This document shows positions 19,739-28,732 of a stretch of DNA of 64,000 nt, in pieces. A model generated the notes under the pieces. It saw only the letters and a list, made by a program, of their open reading frames with translations, had not been told where the DNA came from and ran no database searches. The position numbers and the translations under genes are program-made. Positions within the stretch are counted from its first letter, which is position 1. Every line of letters starts with the position of its first letter. The stretch comes from Staphylococcus nepalensis (GTDB lineage: Bacteria; Bacillota; Bacilli; Staphylococcales; Staphylococcaceae): positions 310,001 through 374,000 of the forward strand of contig NZ_BMCF01000002.1 of NCBI RefSeq assembly GCF_014635045.1, read 5' to 3'.

Positions 19739-19766
19739 GAAGAGACCTATCTGGGTCTCTTTTTTA
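19739..19766 (+). terminator. Terminator
   Basis: AGAGACC (19741-19747) pairs with GGTCTCT and is followed by a seven-base T-run. It ends the brxB-yqjA transcript or a small RNA starting near 19700. Confidence 0.85.
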
Positions 19767-19963
19767 TATAAAGGAATCAATAGGGGTATATGACATGTGA
19801 ACTCAAGTTTATACTTAATTGCTAACCAACTTTATAATCGTATTACAACGCTCATAACTTATATCCATAGACGCATTTTGATTCTAGGTATTCTCCTCAC
19901 CAATATTATAGATAAACGTATGATATTGACGTTGCAAGTTTTTTAGCTAGTTTTTAAAATTAG

Positions 19964-20025
19964 ATTAAAAAAATATCATTTAACGATGGCATCAATAACA
20001 CCTAAACCGTTAAATGATATTTTAA
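19964..20025 (-). terminator. Minus-strand terminator with 16-bp perfect stem
   Basis: AAAATATCATTTAACG (19970-19985) is perfectly repeated in inverse at 20008-20023, with a 22-base loop. Read on the minus strand a seven-base T-run follows, 37 bases after the stop of the 32-aa gene at 20062-20160. Confidence 0.72.
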
Positions 20026-20061
20026 CAAAATCTGTTTTTTAATCAGTTCAAATTTTTTATT

Positions 20062-20160
20062 TTAACTTGTTAAAGGAACAATACTTGTTAATATTAATGC
20101 AAGTACTACGGCCACTAACATTATTACAATAATAACTCTTAATACTTTGTTGTTATTCAA
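20062..20160 (-). CDS. 32-residue membrane peptide (DUF4044-like)
   Basis: A very small gene with a TTG start at 20160. A perfect GGAGG stands 8 bases before it, and a strong terminator hairpin follows the TAA. The peptide opens with a polar, basic stretch (MNNNKVLR), continues as one hydrophobic helix (about residues 8-28) and ends PLTS. This layout resembles the short DUF4044 peptides of Firmicutes, but the family match is from memory. It is transcribed divergently from the peptidase gene at 20357. RBS, frame, hydrophobicity and terminator together make a real gene likely; no function is known. Confidence 0.7.
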   Translation of the reverse strand: MNNNKVLRVIIVIMLVAVVLALILTSIVPLTS

Positions 20161-20356
20161 AGTTTATTCCTCCAAATCTTATATAAGCATTTCACTTTTT
20201 CAAATTAAATCATTCTCTTGATTACAATAATACATCACTTTCACTGCATTATTATATCATAATACGCGTTATACGTATAAACATATTAGTTTTTCTTAAC
20301 TTTGTATTTATGTAAACTAATATAAGTAATCACGATGTAGAAAAGGGGATTTAATA

Positions 20357-21493
20357 ATGATAAATAAACAACGTCTTTTAGATACGTTTTTAGAATTAGT
20401 GAAAATCGACTCAGAAAGCGGTAATGAGCAACCAATTCAAAGCTATCTCAAAGCTATCTTAGAAATGTATAATATAGAAATGGTTGAAGATAACGCAAGT
20501 AGTGAGACTGATTTAGGGGCAAATAATTTAATATGTACATTAAAAGCTACGCCCAATTTAGCCTCTCTCGACAAAATATATTTTACAAGCCATATGGACA
20601 CCGTAGTGCCTGGTCAAAGCGTCAATCCAACAGTGAAAGACGATGGATACATATATTCGGATGGATCCACCATATTAGGTGCAGACGATAAAGCAGGATT
20701 AGCTGCAATTTTAGAATTTATTCGCGTTCTTTCTGAAAAGAATATACCTCATGGCCAAATACAATTTATTTTAACTGTAGGCGAAGAAATTGGTTTAAAA
20801 GGTGCTAAATTTCTCGATCAATCATTACTAGATTCAGATTACGGTTACGCAATAGATGCAAGCGTACCTGTAGGCACAACTGTTATCGGTGCACCGACTC
20901 AAATGAAAATAAATACAACAATATATGGTAAAACCGCGCATGCAAGCACGCCTACTAAAGGGATAAGTGCTATCAACATTGCTGCTAAAGCTGTTAGCGA
21001 AATGAATTTAGGCCAAATTGATACTTATACTACGGCGAATATTGGTCGCTTTGAAGGAGGTTCAGCAACCAATATAGTAGCTGATAAAGTAACTCTGAAC
21101 GCAGAAGCACGTTCCCATTCAGAAGAAAGTATCATCAAGCAAGTCAATCACATGAAATCTGTATTCGAAACGATAGCTAAGAAATACGATGGCCATGCAG
21201 AAGTAGATATAACGAAAAGTTATCCTGGGTTTAAATTGTCTGATGACTCAAAAGTAACTACTGTGGCAAAAGCTAGTGCCTCTTCTCTAGGATTAGAAGC
21301 CAATACTGTTATCGCAGGCGGAGGGTCAGATGGTAATATAATAAACGAACTTGGTATACCAACTGTTATTTTAGGTGTGGGCTATGAAAATATTCATACA
21401 ACAGAAGAAAGAATCTCGGTTCAATCTTTAAACTTACTGGCCGAACAACTTTTAAGTATTAATCATGTATTAAATTTGCAGACTATAAACTGA
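20357..21493 (+). CDS. yqjE: M20 family metallopeptidase (PepT-like, YqjE)
   Basis: A 378-residue zinc exopeptidase of the M20 clan, close to tripeptidase T. Expected metal and catalytic positions are visible: His79 and Asp81 (SHMDTV), Asp110 (GADDKAG), Glu143-Glu144 (GEEIG), Asp167 (AIDAS) and His347 near the C-terminus; the middle part (about 180-290) is the dimerisation domain with TAHASTPTKG. RBS is AAAAGGGG. It lies before gnd, as yqjE does near the gnd-zwf-rnz area in B. subtilis. The true peptide substrate is unknown. Confidence 0.88.
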   Translation: MINKQRLLDTFLELVKIDSESGNEQPIQSYLKAILEMYNIEMVEDNASSETDLGANNLICTLKATPNLASLDKIYFTSHMDTVVPGQSVNPTVKDDGYIYSDGSTILGADDKAGLAAILEFIRVLSEKNIPHGQIQFILTVGEEIGLKGAKFLDQSLLDSDYGYAIDASVPVGTTVIGAPTQMKINTTIYGKTAHASTPTKGISAINIAAKAVSEMNLGQIDTYTTANIGRFEGGSATNIVADKVTLNAEARSHSEESIIKQVNHMKSVFETIAKKYDGHAEVDITKSYPGFKLSDDSKVTTVAKASASSLGLEANTVIAGGGSDGNIINELGIPTVILGVGYENIHTTEERISVQSLNLLAEQLLSINHVLNLQTIN

Positions 21494-21561
21494 TTAAGTG
21501 AATACTTAGTTACCTTTGTGATACAATATACTAGAAAACTTTAATAAGAGAGGTTAGTTAA

Positions 21562-22971
21562 ATGACACAACAAATTGGTGTAGTAGGTTTAGCCGTAATG
21601 GGTAAAAACCTTGCTTGGAATATTGAATCACGTGGATATAGCGTTTCAGTTTTTAACCGTTCTTCTGAAAAAACAGACGAAATGGTCAAAGAATCTGAAG
21701 GAAAAAATATACATCCAACATATTCAATGGAAGAATTCGTAAATTCTTTAGAAAAACCCCGTAAGATTTTATTAATGGTAAAAGCAGGCGCTGCTACTGA
21801 TGCAACGATTGATACATTGTTACCGTTATTAGATGATGATGATATCTTAATCGATGGTGGTAATACAAATTATCAAGATACAATTAGACGTAATAAAGCA
21901 CTTGCTGAAAGTGGCGTTAATTTCATTGGTATGGGTGTATCTGGCGGTGAAGTTGGTGCATTAACAGGACCTTCACTTATGCCTGGTGGACAAAAAGACG
22001 CATTTGATAAAGTCAGTCATATCTTAGAAGCAATTTCAGCAAAAGCAAAAGACGGCGCACCATGTGTAGCTTATATTGGACCTAATGGCGCTGGTCATTA
22101 TGTTAAAATGGTTCATAATGGCATAGAATACGCTGATATGCAATTAATTGCTGAAAGTTATGCAATGATGAAAGATTTACTAGGTATGTCTCACGAAGAT
22201 ATAGCGCAAACATTTAAAGATTGGAATGCTGGTGAATTATCAAGTTACTTAATTGAGATTACTGGTGACATTTTCAATAAATTAGATGATGAAACTGATG
22301 GACCTTTAGTTGAACAAATCTTAGATACTGCTGGTCAAAAAGGTACAGGTAAATGGACATCTATCAACGCATTAGAATTAGGTATTCCATTGACTATTAT
22401 TACTGAATCTGTATTTGCTCGTTTTATCTCTTCAATTAAAGAAGAACGTATAAATGCTTCAAAACAATTAAATGGCCCAAATGCTAAATTTGAAGGAAAC
22501 AAAGAAGCATTTCTAGAAAAAATTCGCAAAGCGCTTTACATGAGTAAAATATGTTCTTATGCACAAGGTTTTGCTCAAATGAGAAAAGCAAGTGAAGACA
22601 ACGAATGGGAACTTCAACTTGGTGAATTAGCTATGATTTGGCGCGAAGGTTGCATTATCCGTGCACAATTTTTACAAAAAATAAAAGAAGCATATGATAA
22701 TGATAAAGATTTACAAAATTTATTATTAGATCCTTATTTCAAAGATATTGTAACGAATTATCAAGATGCTTTACGTGATGTAGTAGCAACAGGTGTACAA
22801 AATGGCGTCCCTACGCCAGGTTTCTCTGCAAGCATTAACTATTATGATAGTTACCGTTCAGAAAACTTACCTGCTAACTTAATCCAAGCACAACGTGATT
22901 ATTTTGGTGCGCATACTTATGAACGTAAAGATCGTTCTGGCATATTCCATACACAATGGATTGAAGACTAG
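21562..22971 (+). CDS. gnd: 6-phosphogluconate dehydrogenase, decarboxylating
   Basis: A 469-residue enzyme that converts 6-phosphogluconate and NADP to ribulose 5-phosphate, CO2 and NADPH in the oxidative pentose phosphate path. Residues 4-20 carry the NADP motif [13 protein letters not shown]; the substrate site has the catalytic Lys182 in [13 protein letters not shown], and GVSGGEVGA is the family signature. The C-terminal all-helical part ends with HTQW. It is a single gene with RBS GAGAGG and its own terminator; zwf, the preceding step, is 4.3 kb away on the other strand. Confidence 0.97.
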   Translation: MTQQIGVVGLAVMGKNLAWNIESRGYSVSVFNRSSEKTDEMVKESEGKNIHPTYSMEEFVNSLEKPRKILLMVKAGAATDATIDTLLPLLDDDDILIDGGNTNYQDTIRRNKALAESGVNFIGMGVSGGEVGALTGPSLMPGGQKDAFDKVSHILEAISAKAKDGAPCVAYIGPNGAGHYVKMVHNGIEYADMQLIAESYAMMKDLLGMSHEDIAQTFKDWNAGELSSYLIEITGDIFNKLDDETDGPLVEQILDTAGQKGTGKWTSINALELGIPLTIITESVFARFISSIKEERINASKQLNGPNAKFEGNKEAFLEKIRKALYMSKICSYAQGFAQMRKASEDNEWELQLGELAMIWREGCIIRAQFLQKIKEAYDNDKDLQNLLLDPYFKDIVTNYQDALRDVVATGVQNGVPTPGFSASINYYDSYRSENLPANLIQAQRDYFGAHTYERKDRSGIFHTQWIED

Positions 22972-23040
22972 ATTACGTATATAATTGACGATTTAAGCAA
23001 AGCATAGCGCTTGGGATATAAATACCCATGTTCAAAATAA

Positions 23041-23076
23041 GAGGGCCAACCCGTAATATCGGGTTGGCTCTCTTTA
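23041..23076 (+). terminator. Terminator after gnd
   Basis: A 13-bp stem, GAGGGCCAACCCG (23041-23053) with CGGGTTGGCTCTC (23060-23072), one G-U pair, followed by TTTAT. Confidence 0.87.
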
Positions 23077-23281
23077 TATTTAAAACCTTATGTTTTTAAA
23101 TATAATATGGCTCAATTCTCATTAACAATGTAAATGTCAATCTTAACTCCTATGAATGATAGAATACGATTTGTAAACAAAATGAAAATAGAATATATTT
23201 TTTAACATATTACTTGTTATCAATAACAATAAATATACAACTTTACCTCCAACACAATACAGGTTAGTAACATTGATTTTT

Positions 23282-23297
23282 ATGCAAACGATTGCAT
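23282..23297 (+). promoter_or_regulatory. cre / LacI-family operator
   Basis: ATGCAAACGATTGCAT has near-perfect twofold symmetry around a central CG and fits the catabolite response element pattern WTGNAANCGNWNNCW at every fixed position. It lies upstream of the malR remnant and about 720 bases before malA. It could bind CcpA, MalR or both; family knowledge alone does not separate them. Confidence 0.65.
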
Positions 23298-23304
23298 ATA
23301 TCTT

Positions 23305-24028
23305 TTGACTTTTATTTACTTATTCATTACGCTAATCATGCAACTAAATAATAATTTAGCCCTCAGTAGCAGAGATGAAGAAGTTAAATATATGATTTTT
23401 CATCATTCAGTGGACGAATTTATTTTATTATATCCTATAGAACTTGATAAAAGCACTAATTTATTAAAATTACATAAAGCACCTTATGCAGTAATGGGTA
23501 AATCTTTAGATGATAATGATGACTTCTGAATCATTAACTAACTACCTTATACAACAAAATCATACGCGTTTATTGTTTTTAGCTGAAAAAGATAAATATC
23601 AAGTTGTTAAAGATATAATCTGCGGTTTGCAAAACATATTTCAATTTAATGAAGTTACAGCGATATTAAATTGATTGATATAGATATAGGGCGAATAAAA
23701 ACTATTTGAATACCTTAATATCAATACATAAATTGCCAACTGGTATAATTATATCTGGTACTATGTTAAATCATCTTCTACTTAGTATTTAAACATTAAA
23801 ATTACAGATGATATACATACTAATACTATTAGCAAATATTATATAACAAGATTTGCGACATCTCCTTAAATAACGGTAGAGATATTTTCAAAATCTTTGA
23901 GAGAACGTGCTAGATTAAAATTAGTAGCATTGATTAAAAATCCAAAAATAAAGAAACAAAATATTGAAATAGTTACGAAAATTAATAAACTTAAATCCAT
24001 ACATATAAAGGAGCATCTATATGATTAA
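23305..24028 (+). pseudogene. malR: Decayed maltose operon regulator malR (LacI family)
   Basis: Successive pieces in different frames read like the effector-binding half of a LacI-type regulator. From about 23350 the frame gives SVDEFILLYP and YAVMGKSLDD, ending at a TGA (23527). A second frame from 23516 gives ESLTNYLIQQNHTRLLFLAE and VVKDIICGLQ, ending at 23674. A third gives LPTGIIISGTMLNHLLLS (about 23720-23780), and a fourth, with an internal TAA, gives SLRERARLKLVALIKNPKIK up to a stop at 24026 inside malA. The N-terminal helix-turn-helix, about 100 residues, is missing. Order and spacing match MalR upstream of malA in S. aureus. With a lost DNA-binding domain and at least three frame breaks, it cannot make a repressor. 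Confidence 0.8.
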
Positions 24029-25670
24029 ACAATGGTGGAAAGAAGCTGTTGCTTACCAAGTTTATCCACGAAGTTTTAAAGATACAAATAATGATGGTAT
24101 TGGTGATTTAACAGGTGTTATAGAAAAATTAGATTATCTTTATGATTTAGGCATTGATGTGATTTGGCTTAGTCCAATGTATAAATCCCCTAATGATGAC
24201 AATGGTTATGATATTAGTGATTATAAAGATATTATGGATGAATTTGGAACGATGTCAGATTTCAACCAACTGTTAGAAGCAGTGCACCAAAGAGACATGA
24301 AATTAATTTTAGATTTAGTAGTTAATCATACGTCAGATGAACATCCATGGTTTATAGAATCAAAATCTAGTATAGATAATCCTAAAAGAGACTGGTATAT
24401 ATGGAAAGATCCAAAACCAGATGGCTCTGAACCAAATAATTGGGAAAGTATATTTAATGGTTCTACATGGGAGTTTGATGAACATACTGGTCAATATTAT
24501 TTTCATTTATTTAGTAAAAAACAACCAGACTTAAATTGGGCAAATGACGAAGTAAGAAATGCAATTTTTAATATGATGAACTGGTGGTTTGAAAAAGGCA
24601 TCGATGGTTTTAGAATAGACGCTATTACTCATATTAAGAAAACATTTGAAGCAGGTGATTTAAATGTGCCTGAAGGTAAAACTTATGCACCAGCATTTGA
24701 AGTTGATATGAACCAGCCGGGCATTCAAACTTGGCTACAAGAGATGAAAGCTAAGTCGTTGAGTAAATACGATATTATGACTGTAGGAGAAGCAAATGGT
24801 GTGAGCCCTGATGATGCTGAGCTATGGGTTGGTGAACAAATCGGAAAATTTAATATGATCTTTCAATTTGAACATTTAGGTTTATGGAATTCTGGCGATA
24901 TCAAATTTGACGTAAATGCTTATAAAAAAGTGCTGAATCATTGGCAGAAAAAACTTGAAAATGTTGGATGGAACGCATTATTTATAGAAAACCATGACCA
25001 ACCTCGTCGTGTATCAACTTGGGGAGACGATACATATTATTGGTTTGAGTCAGCTACAAGTCATGCTATTGTTTACTTTTTACAACAAGGGACACCGTTT
25101 ATCTATCAGGGGCAAGAAATCGGTATGACAAATTACCCATTTAAAGATATTGAGACCTTTAATGACGTAGCCGTAGTAAACGAATATAAAATCGTCAAAA
25201 AGCAAGGTGGAGATGTTACAAAACTATTAGATAAACACAAGGTGGAAAATAGGGATAATTCACGTACACCGATGCAATGGGACGATTCTGATTTTGCAGG
25301 GTTCTCCCAAGTAGAACCTTGGTTCCCAGTCAATCCAAACTATAAAACAATTAATGTTGCACAACAACAAGATGACCCAGATTCAATTTTAAACTTTTAT
25401 AAGTCATTAATTAACTTGAAAAAATCTCATGACATTTTTACTTACGGTATATTTAATTTAGTAGATCCAGACAACAGTCAAATATTTGCTTATACAAGAG
25501 AATTGGGTAACCAAATGGTTTTGGTAGTTGGTAATTTAACAGATAAAAAAGCAACACTTAATTATCCAATCAATTTCAAACAAGAAAATATATTATTACA
25601 CAATTATAAGCATAGCTTCCCAGATGTTGAAAACATTCAACCATACGAATCGTTTGTTATTAGAATATAA
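24021..25670 (+). CDS. malA: Alpha-glucosidase (GH13, oligo-1,6-/maltase type)
   Basis: A 549-residue cytoplasmic glycoside hydrolase of family GH13 that releases glucose from maltose, isomaltose or short malto-oligosaccharides. The (beta/alpha)8 barrel has the conserved regions DLVVNHTS, GFRIDAI with nucleophile Asp200, VGEANG with acid/base Glu257, and ENHDQPR with Asp326. The C-terminal beta domain starts near residue 470. An AAAGGAG RBS is 7 bases before the ATG. It stays intact although its regulator malR upstream has decayed, so expression is probably not maltose-repressed through that gene. Oligo-1,6-glucosidase is an alternative name. Confidence 0.95.
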   Translation: MIKQWWKEAVAYQVYPRSFKDTNNDGIGDLTGVIEKLDYLYDLGIDVIWLSPMYKSPNDDNGYDISDYKDIMDEFGTMSDFNQLLEAVHQRDMKLILDLVVNHTSDEHPWFIESKSSIDNPKRDWYIWKDPKPDGSEPNNWESIFNGSTWEFDEHTGQYYFHLFSKKQPDLNWANDEVRNAIFNMMNWWFEKGIDGFRIDAITHIKKTFEAGDLNVPEGKTYAPAFEVDMNQPGIQTWLQEMKAKSLSKYDIMTVGEANGVSPDDAELWVGEQIGKFNMIFQFEHLGLWNSGDIKFDVNAYKKVLNHWQKKLENVGWNALFIENHDQPRRVSTWGDDTYYWFESATSHAIVYFLQQGTPFIYQGQEIGMTNYPFKDIETFNDVAVVNEYKIVKKQGGDVTKLLDKHKVENRDNSRTPMQWDDSDFAGFSQVEPWFPVNPNYKTINVAQQQDDPDSILNFYKSLINLKKSHDIFTYGIFNLVDPDNSQIFAYTRELGNQMVLVVGNLTDKKATLNYPINFKQENILLHNYKHSFPDVENIQPYESFVIRI

Positions 25671-25879
25671 GTGAATTTAGTGAATTTGCTCAATAAACAA
25701 ATTAAAAAACGGACAGATCATAAAAAATAAAACGCATCTTCATTTTATTAGAAGAAAAAATTTCTAATTTTGGATCTGAATACTTATCTTAGTATTATAG
25801 TTCAAGCTGCAGTATCTCACTCGTAATATCCTACTTAAGCAATCAGTATGTTAAAAACCACAATGATTTCAATGTAAAC

Positions 25880-26045
25880 AAAAAAAGACAAGAGCTAGGG
25901 CTCTTGTCTCAAACTGTCGACAAAGTCTCCAATTTTGTTGGCAGTTTTTTTGTACGCTTTTCATGGACACTGATTTAGCCTGTAGTATTCAGCTAGCGCT
26001 CTTCTCTCAGGAGTCGGCCAAACCTCTGCCGGTATGATACAAAAA
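25880..26045 (-). mobile_element. Probable 3'-end remnant of an IS1182-type insertion sequence
   Basis: On the minus strand a 20-codon open stretch ends YKKTANKIGDFVDSLRQEP then TAG (25896-25894), preceded by a TGA. From memory this resembles the last residues of staphylococcal IS1182-family transposases, followed as usual by a short hairpin and T-run. Upstream bases (GGCCGACTCCTGAGAGAAG read on the minus strand) look like the GC-richer spacer repeats that often accompany these elements. Composition here differs from its AT-rich surroundings. No other transposase part, terminal repeat or target duplication is visible. A dispersed intergenic repeat is the alternative. Confidence 0.42.
25881..25909 (-). 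terminator. Minus-strand terminator
   Basis: AGACAAGAGC (25886-25895) pairs perfectly with GCTCTTGTCT (25900-25909); on the minus strand a T-run follows. It can end the AraC-type gene transcript. Confidence 0.8.
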
Positions 26046-26098
26046 TATTATAATATATAAATTAAAGAGTGGTAGTGTTTATTATTTTATTTAAATGC

Positions 26099-26971
26099 TT
26101 AATAATCTAATTTATTATATTGTTCTTGATCGACAGGCATCCATAATTGGACTTTCGTGAAAGGGTTGTCGAAAGAAATATCAAATGGGTATATTTCAAC
26201 ATACAGACTATTATGCTCATAAGGTAAAGTCATTTGGAGACTCGTTTCAATATAATACCAAGCTTCATTAATGACATAGTCTATTTCACCCTGTAAGTTG
26301 AATTTAGCATATTGTCTTTCAGGTAAAAATCGATCTTCTAAATGTGCAGGATAACGTTCACTAGGAACACCTACAAATATTTCCATGCCTTGATCAAGTG
26401 GGCAGTTAACCACAAATAGTTCATATGGACTGACATCATTATATCGTTGTAATTCTTTAATTTTACCTTCAACCAATAAATCTTCTAAGAAATCAGGTAC
26501 TTTATAAGGGTTATCTATTTCCTCTGAATCTAAAAATTTAGCATAACCTACTAATGAAATACCTGGCGTATCTTCCAAACGATACGTATAGGGTGCACGT
26601 TCAGTAGTAGTAAGTTTAATATAAAGCCTTGGTTGCATTTTTAATTCGTCTCGTTTTGTATTGACTTGAATAGGAGAAACGCCATGAAAGTCACTAAAAT
26701 CATTGGCAAAATCATTAGTATCTTTGTAGTTGTACTTTTTTGCGACATCCACCAAGCGCGTTGAACCGCTTAAAATATCTTTGGCTGCTAAAGTTAATCT
26801 TCTTGATCTAGCATATTCTGTTGGTGACTGGCCCACAATCATTTTAAATGATTGGTCAATATGGAACGGTGAAAGACCAACGTAATCACTCAATGCTTGC
26901 AAATATAGAGGCTCTAGCAAATGATCTTCAATATACACAATTGCCTGTTGAATTTGCTTGATAACGTCCAA
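26099..26971 (-). CDS. AraC-family regulator with C-terminal effector-binding domain
   Basis: A 290-residue regulator. Residues about 1-105 form the double helix-turn-helix (DVIKQIQQAIVYIEDHLLEP, LSPFHIDQSFKMIVG, ARSRRLTLAAKDIL) at the N-terminus; the rest (about 120-290) resembles GyrI/Rob-like effector domains that bind small hydrophobic or cationic ligands. The TTG at 26971 is preferred since TAGGAG lies 8 bases upstream; an in-frame ATG at 27001 has no RBS. It sits between malA and zwf as in S. aureus. Target genes and ligand are unknown; the position alone does not prove a role in sugar metabolism. Confidence 0.88.
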   Translation of the reverse strand: MDVIKQIQQAIVYIEDHLLEPLYLQALSDYVGLSPFHIDQSFKMIVGQSPTEYARSRRLTLAAKDILSGSTRLVDVAKKYNYKDTNDFANDFSDFHGVSPIQVNTKRDELKMQPRLYIKLTTTERAPYTYRLEDTPGISLVGYAKFLDSEEIDNPYKVPDFLEDLLVEGKIKELQRYNDVSPYELFVVNCPLDQGMEIFVGVPSERYPAHLEDRFLPERQYAKFNLQGEIDYVINEAWYYIETSLQMTLPYEHNSLYVEIYPFDISFDNPFTKVQLWMPVDQEQYNKLDY

Positions 26972-27184
26972 AACTTTCACTCCTAATTTAGTTAAATACA
27001 AGTATATATTTAACTTTGTTTCTATACATAATGTTATGAATAATTGATGATTAATACTATTTTACATCATTTTTGTTCTACTGACATCTCAAAAATATTA
27101 AATAGGATAAAATGTAAACAAGTTAAAAATTACTTATGTATGATTCAATCAATAGTCTAAATCATAACACAAACGAGGTATAAG

Positions 27185-27228
27185 AAAAAAGCAACAACAC
27201 AAGCTATATTTCAAACTTGTATTATTGC
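27185..27228 (-). terminator. Terminator after zwf
   Basis: A 13-bp stem with G-U pairs (27191-27203 with 27216-27228) lies about 20 bases beyond the zwf stop and is followed, on the minus strand, by six T. Confidence 0.72.
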
Positions 27229-27247
27229 AATATTTAAAAACTATAAA

Positions 27248-28732
27248 TTAGTGTATATCGTCCCACCAATGGAAACCATCTCTACTTAAAAGTAATTCAC
27301 TAGCTAATGGGCCGTTTGTCCCAGCAGTGTAGTTAGGGAATTCTGGTTCACTTTGATTCCATTCTTCTTGAATCGCATCAACAAATTTCCAAGTTGATTT
27401 TAATTCTTCCCAATGCGTAAAGTTCGTCGCATCACCATTTAAACAATCAAATAATAAATTTTCATAAGCATCTACCGTGTTCATTTTATCTTGTGCGCTC
27501 ATCGCATATGATAATTGAACTGGCTCAGTTTCGATACCTTGAACATTTTTTTTGGCGTTTAAATGAAGTGAAACGCCTTCGTTAGGTTGAATATTAATTA
27601 CTAATAAATTGGAATCTAATTTTTTATCTGTTTTGTAATATAGATTCATTGGTACTTCTTTAAATTCTACAACGACTTGAATGGTCTTACTCTTCATGCG
27701 TTTACCAGTTCTAATATAGAATGGCACACCAGCCCATCTAAAGTTATCGATTGTTAATTTACCGGAAACAAAGGTTGGTGTAGTAGAATCTTCAGCTACG
27801 CGATCTTCGTCTCTATAACGCTTAACCTTTTGACCTTCAATGATACCTTCATCGTATTGTCCACGAACAAAGTTTTGACGGACTTCATCAGGTTGTAATT
27901 TACGTAGTGATTTCAAAGCTTTTACCTTTTCTGCTCTGATATCTTCACTTTTCAGACTGATGGGTGCTTCCATTGCTAGTAGGGCGACCATTTGTAACAT
28001 ATGGTTTTGTACCATATCTTTCAATGCACCACTAGACTCATAGTAACCGCCTCTATCTTCAACACCTAAAACCTCAGATGAAGTAACTTGGATATTTGAA
28101 ATATATTTGTTATTCCATAACGGTTCAAACATCGCATTAGCAAAACGTAATACTTCAATATTTTGTACCATGTCTTTGCCTAGATAGTGATCAATACGAT
28201 AAATTTCTTCTTCTTTAAACGAATGACGCAATTGTTCATTTAATTCTTCAGCAGATTCTAAATCTGAACCAAACGGTTTTTCAATGACTAAACGTTTGAA
28301 ACCACTTGTATCTGTTAAGCCAGAAGATTTTAAATAATCTGATATAACACCAAAGAAATTAGGCGCCATAGCTAAATAAAATAATCTATTGCCTTGTAAT
28401 TGGAACTCATGATCTAATTTATTACTAAACTCTAATAACGATTGATAACTTGCTTCATCACTTACGTCATGCTTGTGATAAAATACGTGCTCCATAAACT
28501 TATCTAGATGCTTAGTGTCTTTGACATGTTCTTGAATTGACGACTTCACTTGACTACGGAAATCATCATTTGATAAGTCTCTTCTACCAATTCCAACAAT
28601 CGCAATATGTTCATTCAAATTTTCTTGCTGATATAAATGGAATAGCGATGGAAATAATTTTCTGTGACTAAGATCACCAGTTGCTCCAAAAATAGTTATT
28701 AAGCATGGGATATCTTTATTTCTAGTATTCAA
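27248..28732 (-). CDS. zwf: Glucose-6-phosphate 1-dehydrogenase
   Basis: A 494-residue enzyme that oxidises glucose 6-phosphate to 6-phosphogluconolactone, producing NADPH. The N-terminal dinucleotide fold has GATGDLSHRKLFPS; the substrate site is the signature RIDHYLGK; the C-terminal half holds FYIRTGKRM. Two TTG codons could start it (28738, 28732); the second has GAGG 8 bases upstream and gives the same N-terminus as S. aureus Zwf. It is a single-gene unit, divergent from rnz, and supplies the substrate line of gnd. Confidence 0.96.
   Translation of the reverse strand: MNTRNKDIPCLITIFGATGDLSHRKLFPSLFHLYQQENLNEHIAIVGIGRRDLSNDDFRSQVKSSIQEHVKDTKHLDKFMEHVFYHKHDVSDEASYQSLLEFSNKLDHEFQLQGNRLFYLAMAPNFFGVISDYLKSSGLTDTSGFKRLVIEKPFGSDLESAEELNEQLRHSFKEEEIYRIDHYLGKDMVQNIEVLRFANAMFEPLWNNKYISNIQVTSSEVLGVEDRGGYYESSGALKDMVQNHMLQMVALLAMEAPISLKSEDIRAEKVKALKSLRKLQPDEVRQNFVRGQYDEGIIEGQKVKRYRDEDRVAEDSTTPTFVSGKLTIDNFRWAGVPFYIRTGKRMKSKTIQVVVEFKEVPMNLYYKTDKKLDSNLLVINIQPNEGVSLHLNAKKNVQGIETEPVQLSYAMSAQDKMNTVDAYENLLFDCLNGDATNFTHWEELKSTWKFVDAIQEEWNQSEPEFPNYTAGTNGPLASELLLSRDGFHWWDDIH

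Larger units (their letters stand above)
19591..20061. other. 470-base spacer with terminator and possible small RNA
   Basis: Holds a TATAAT-like box (19692-19697), about 45 bases of unique sequence, the plus-strand terminator at 19741-19766 and the minus-strand terminator hairpin at 19964-20023. No protein gene is supported between 19770 and 19960. Confidence 0.55.
22972..23304. other. Spacer between gnd and the malR remnant
   Basis: Contains the gnd terminator (23041-23076) and the cre-like palindrome (23282-23297). Between them the sequence is AT-rich and shows no remnant of a LacI-type DNA-binding domain in any frame. Confidence 0.6.
25671..26098. other. Spacer between malA and the AraC-type gene
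   Basis: The left half (25671-25880) is AT-rich with nothing recognisable. The right half has higher GC and holds a terminator hairpin and a probable insertion-sequence remnant, listed separately. Confidence 0.55.
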
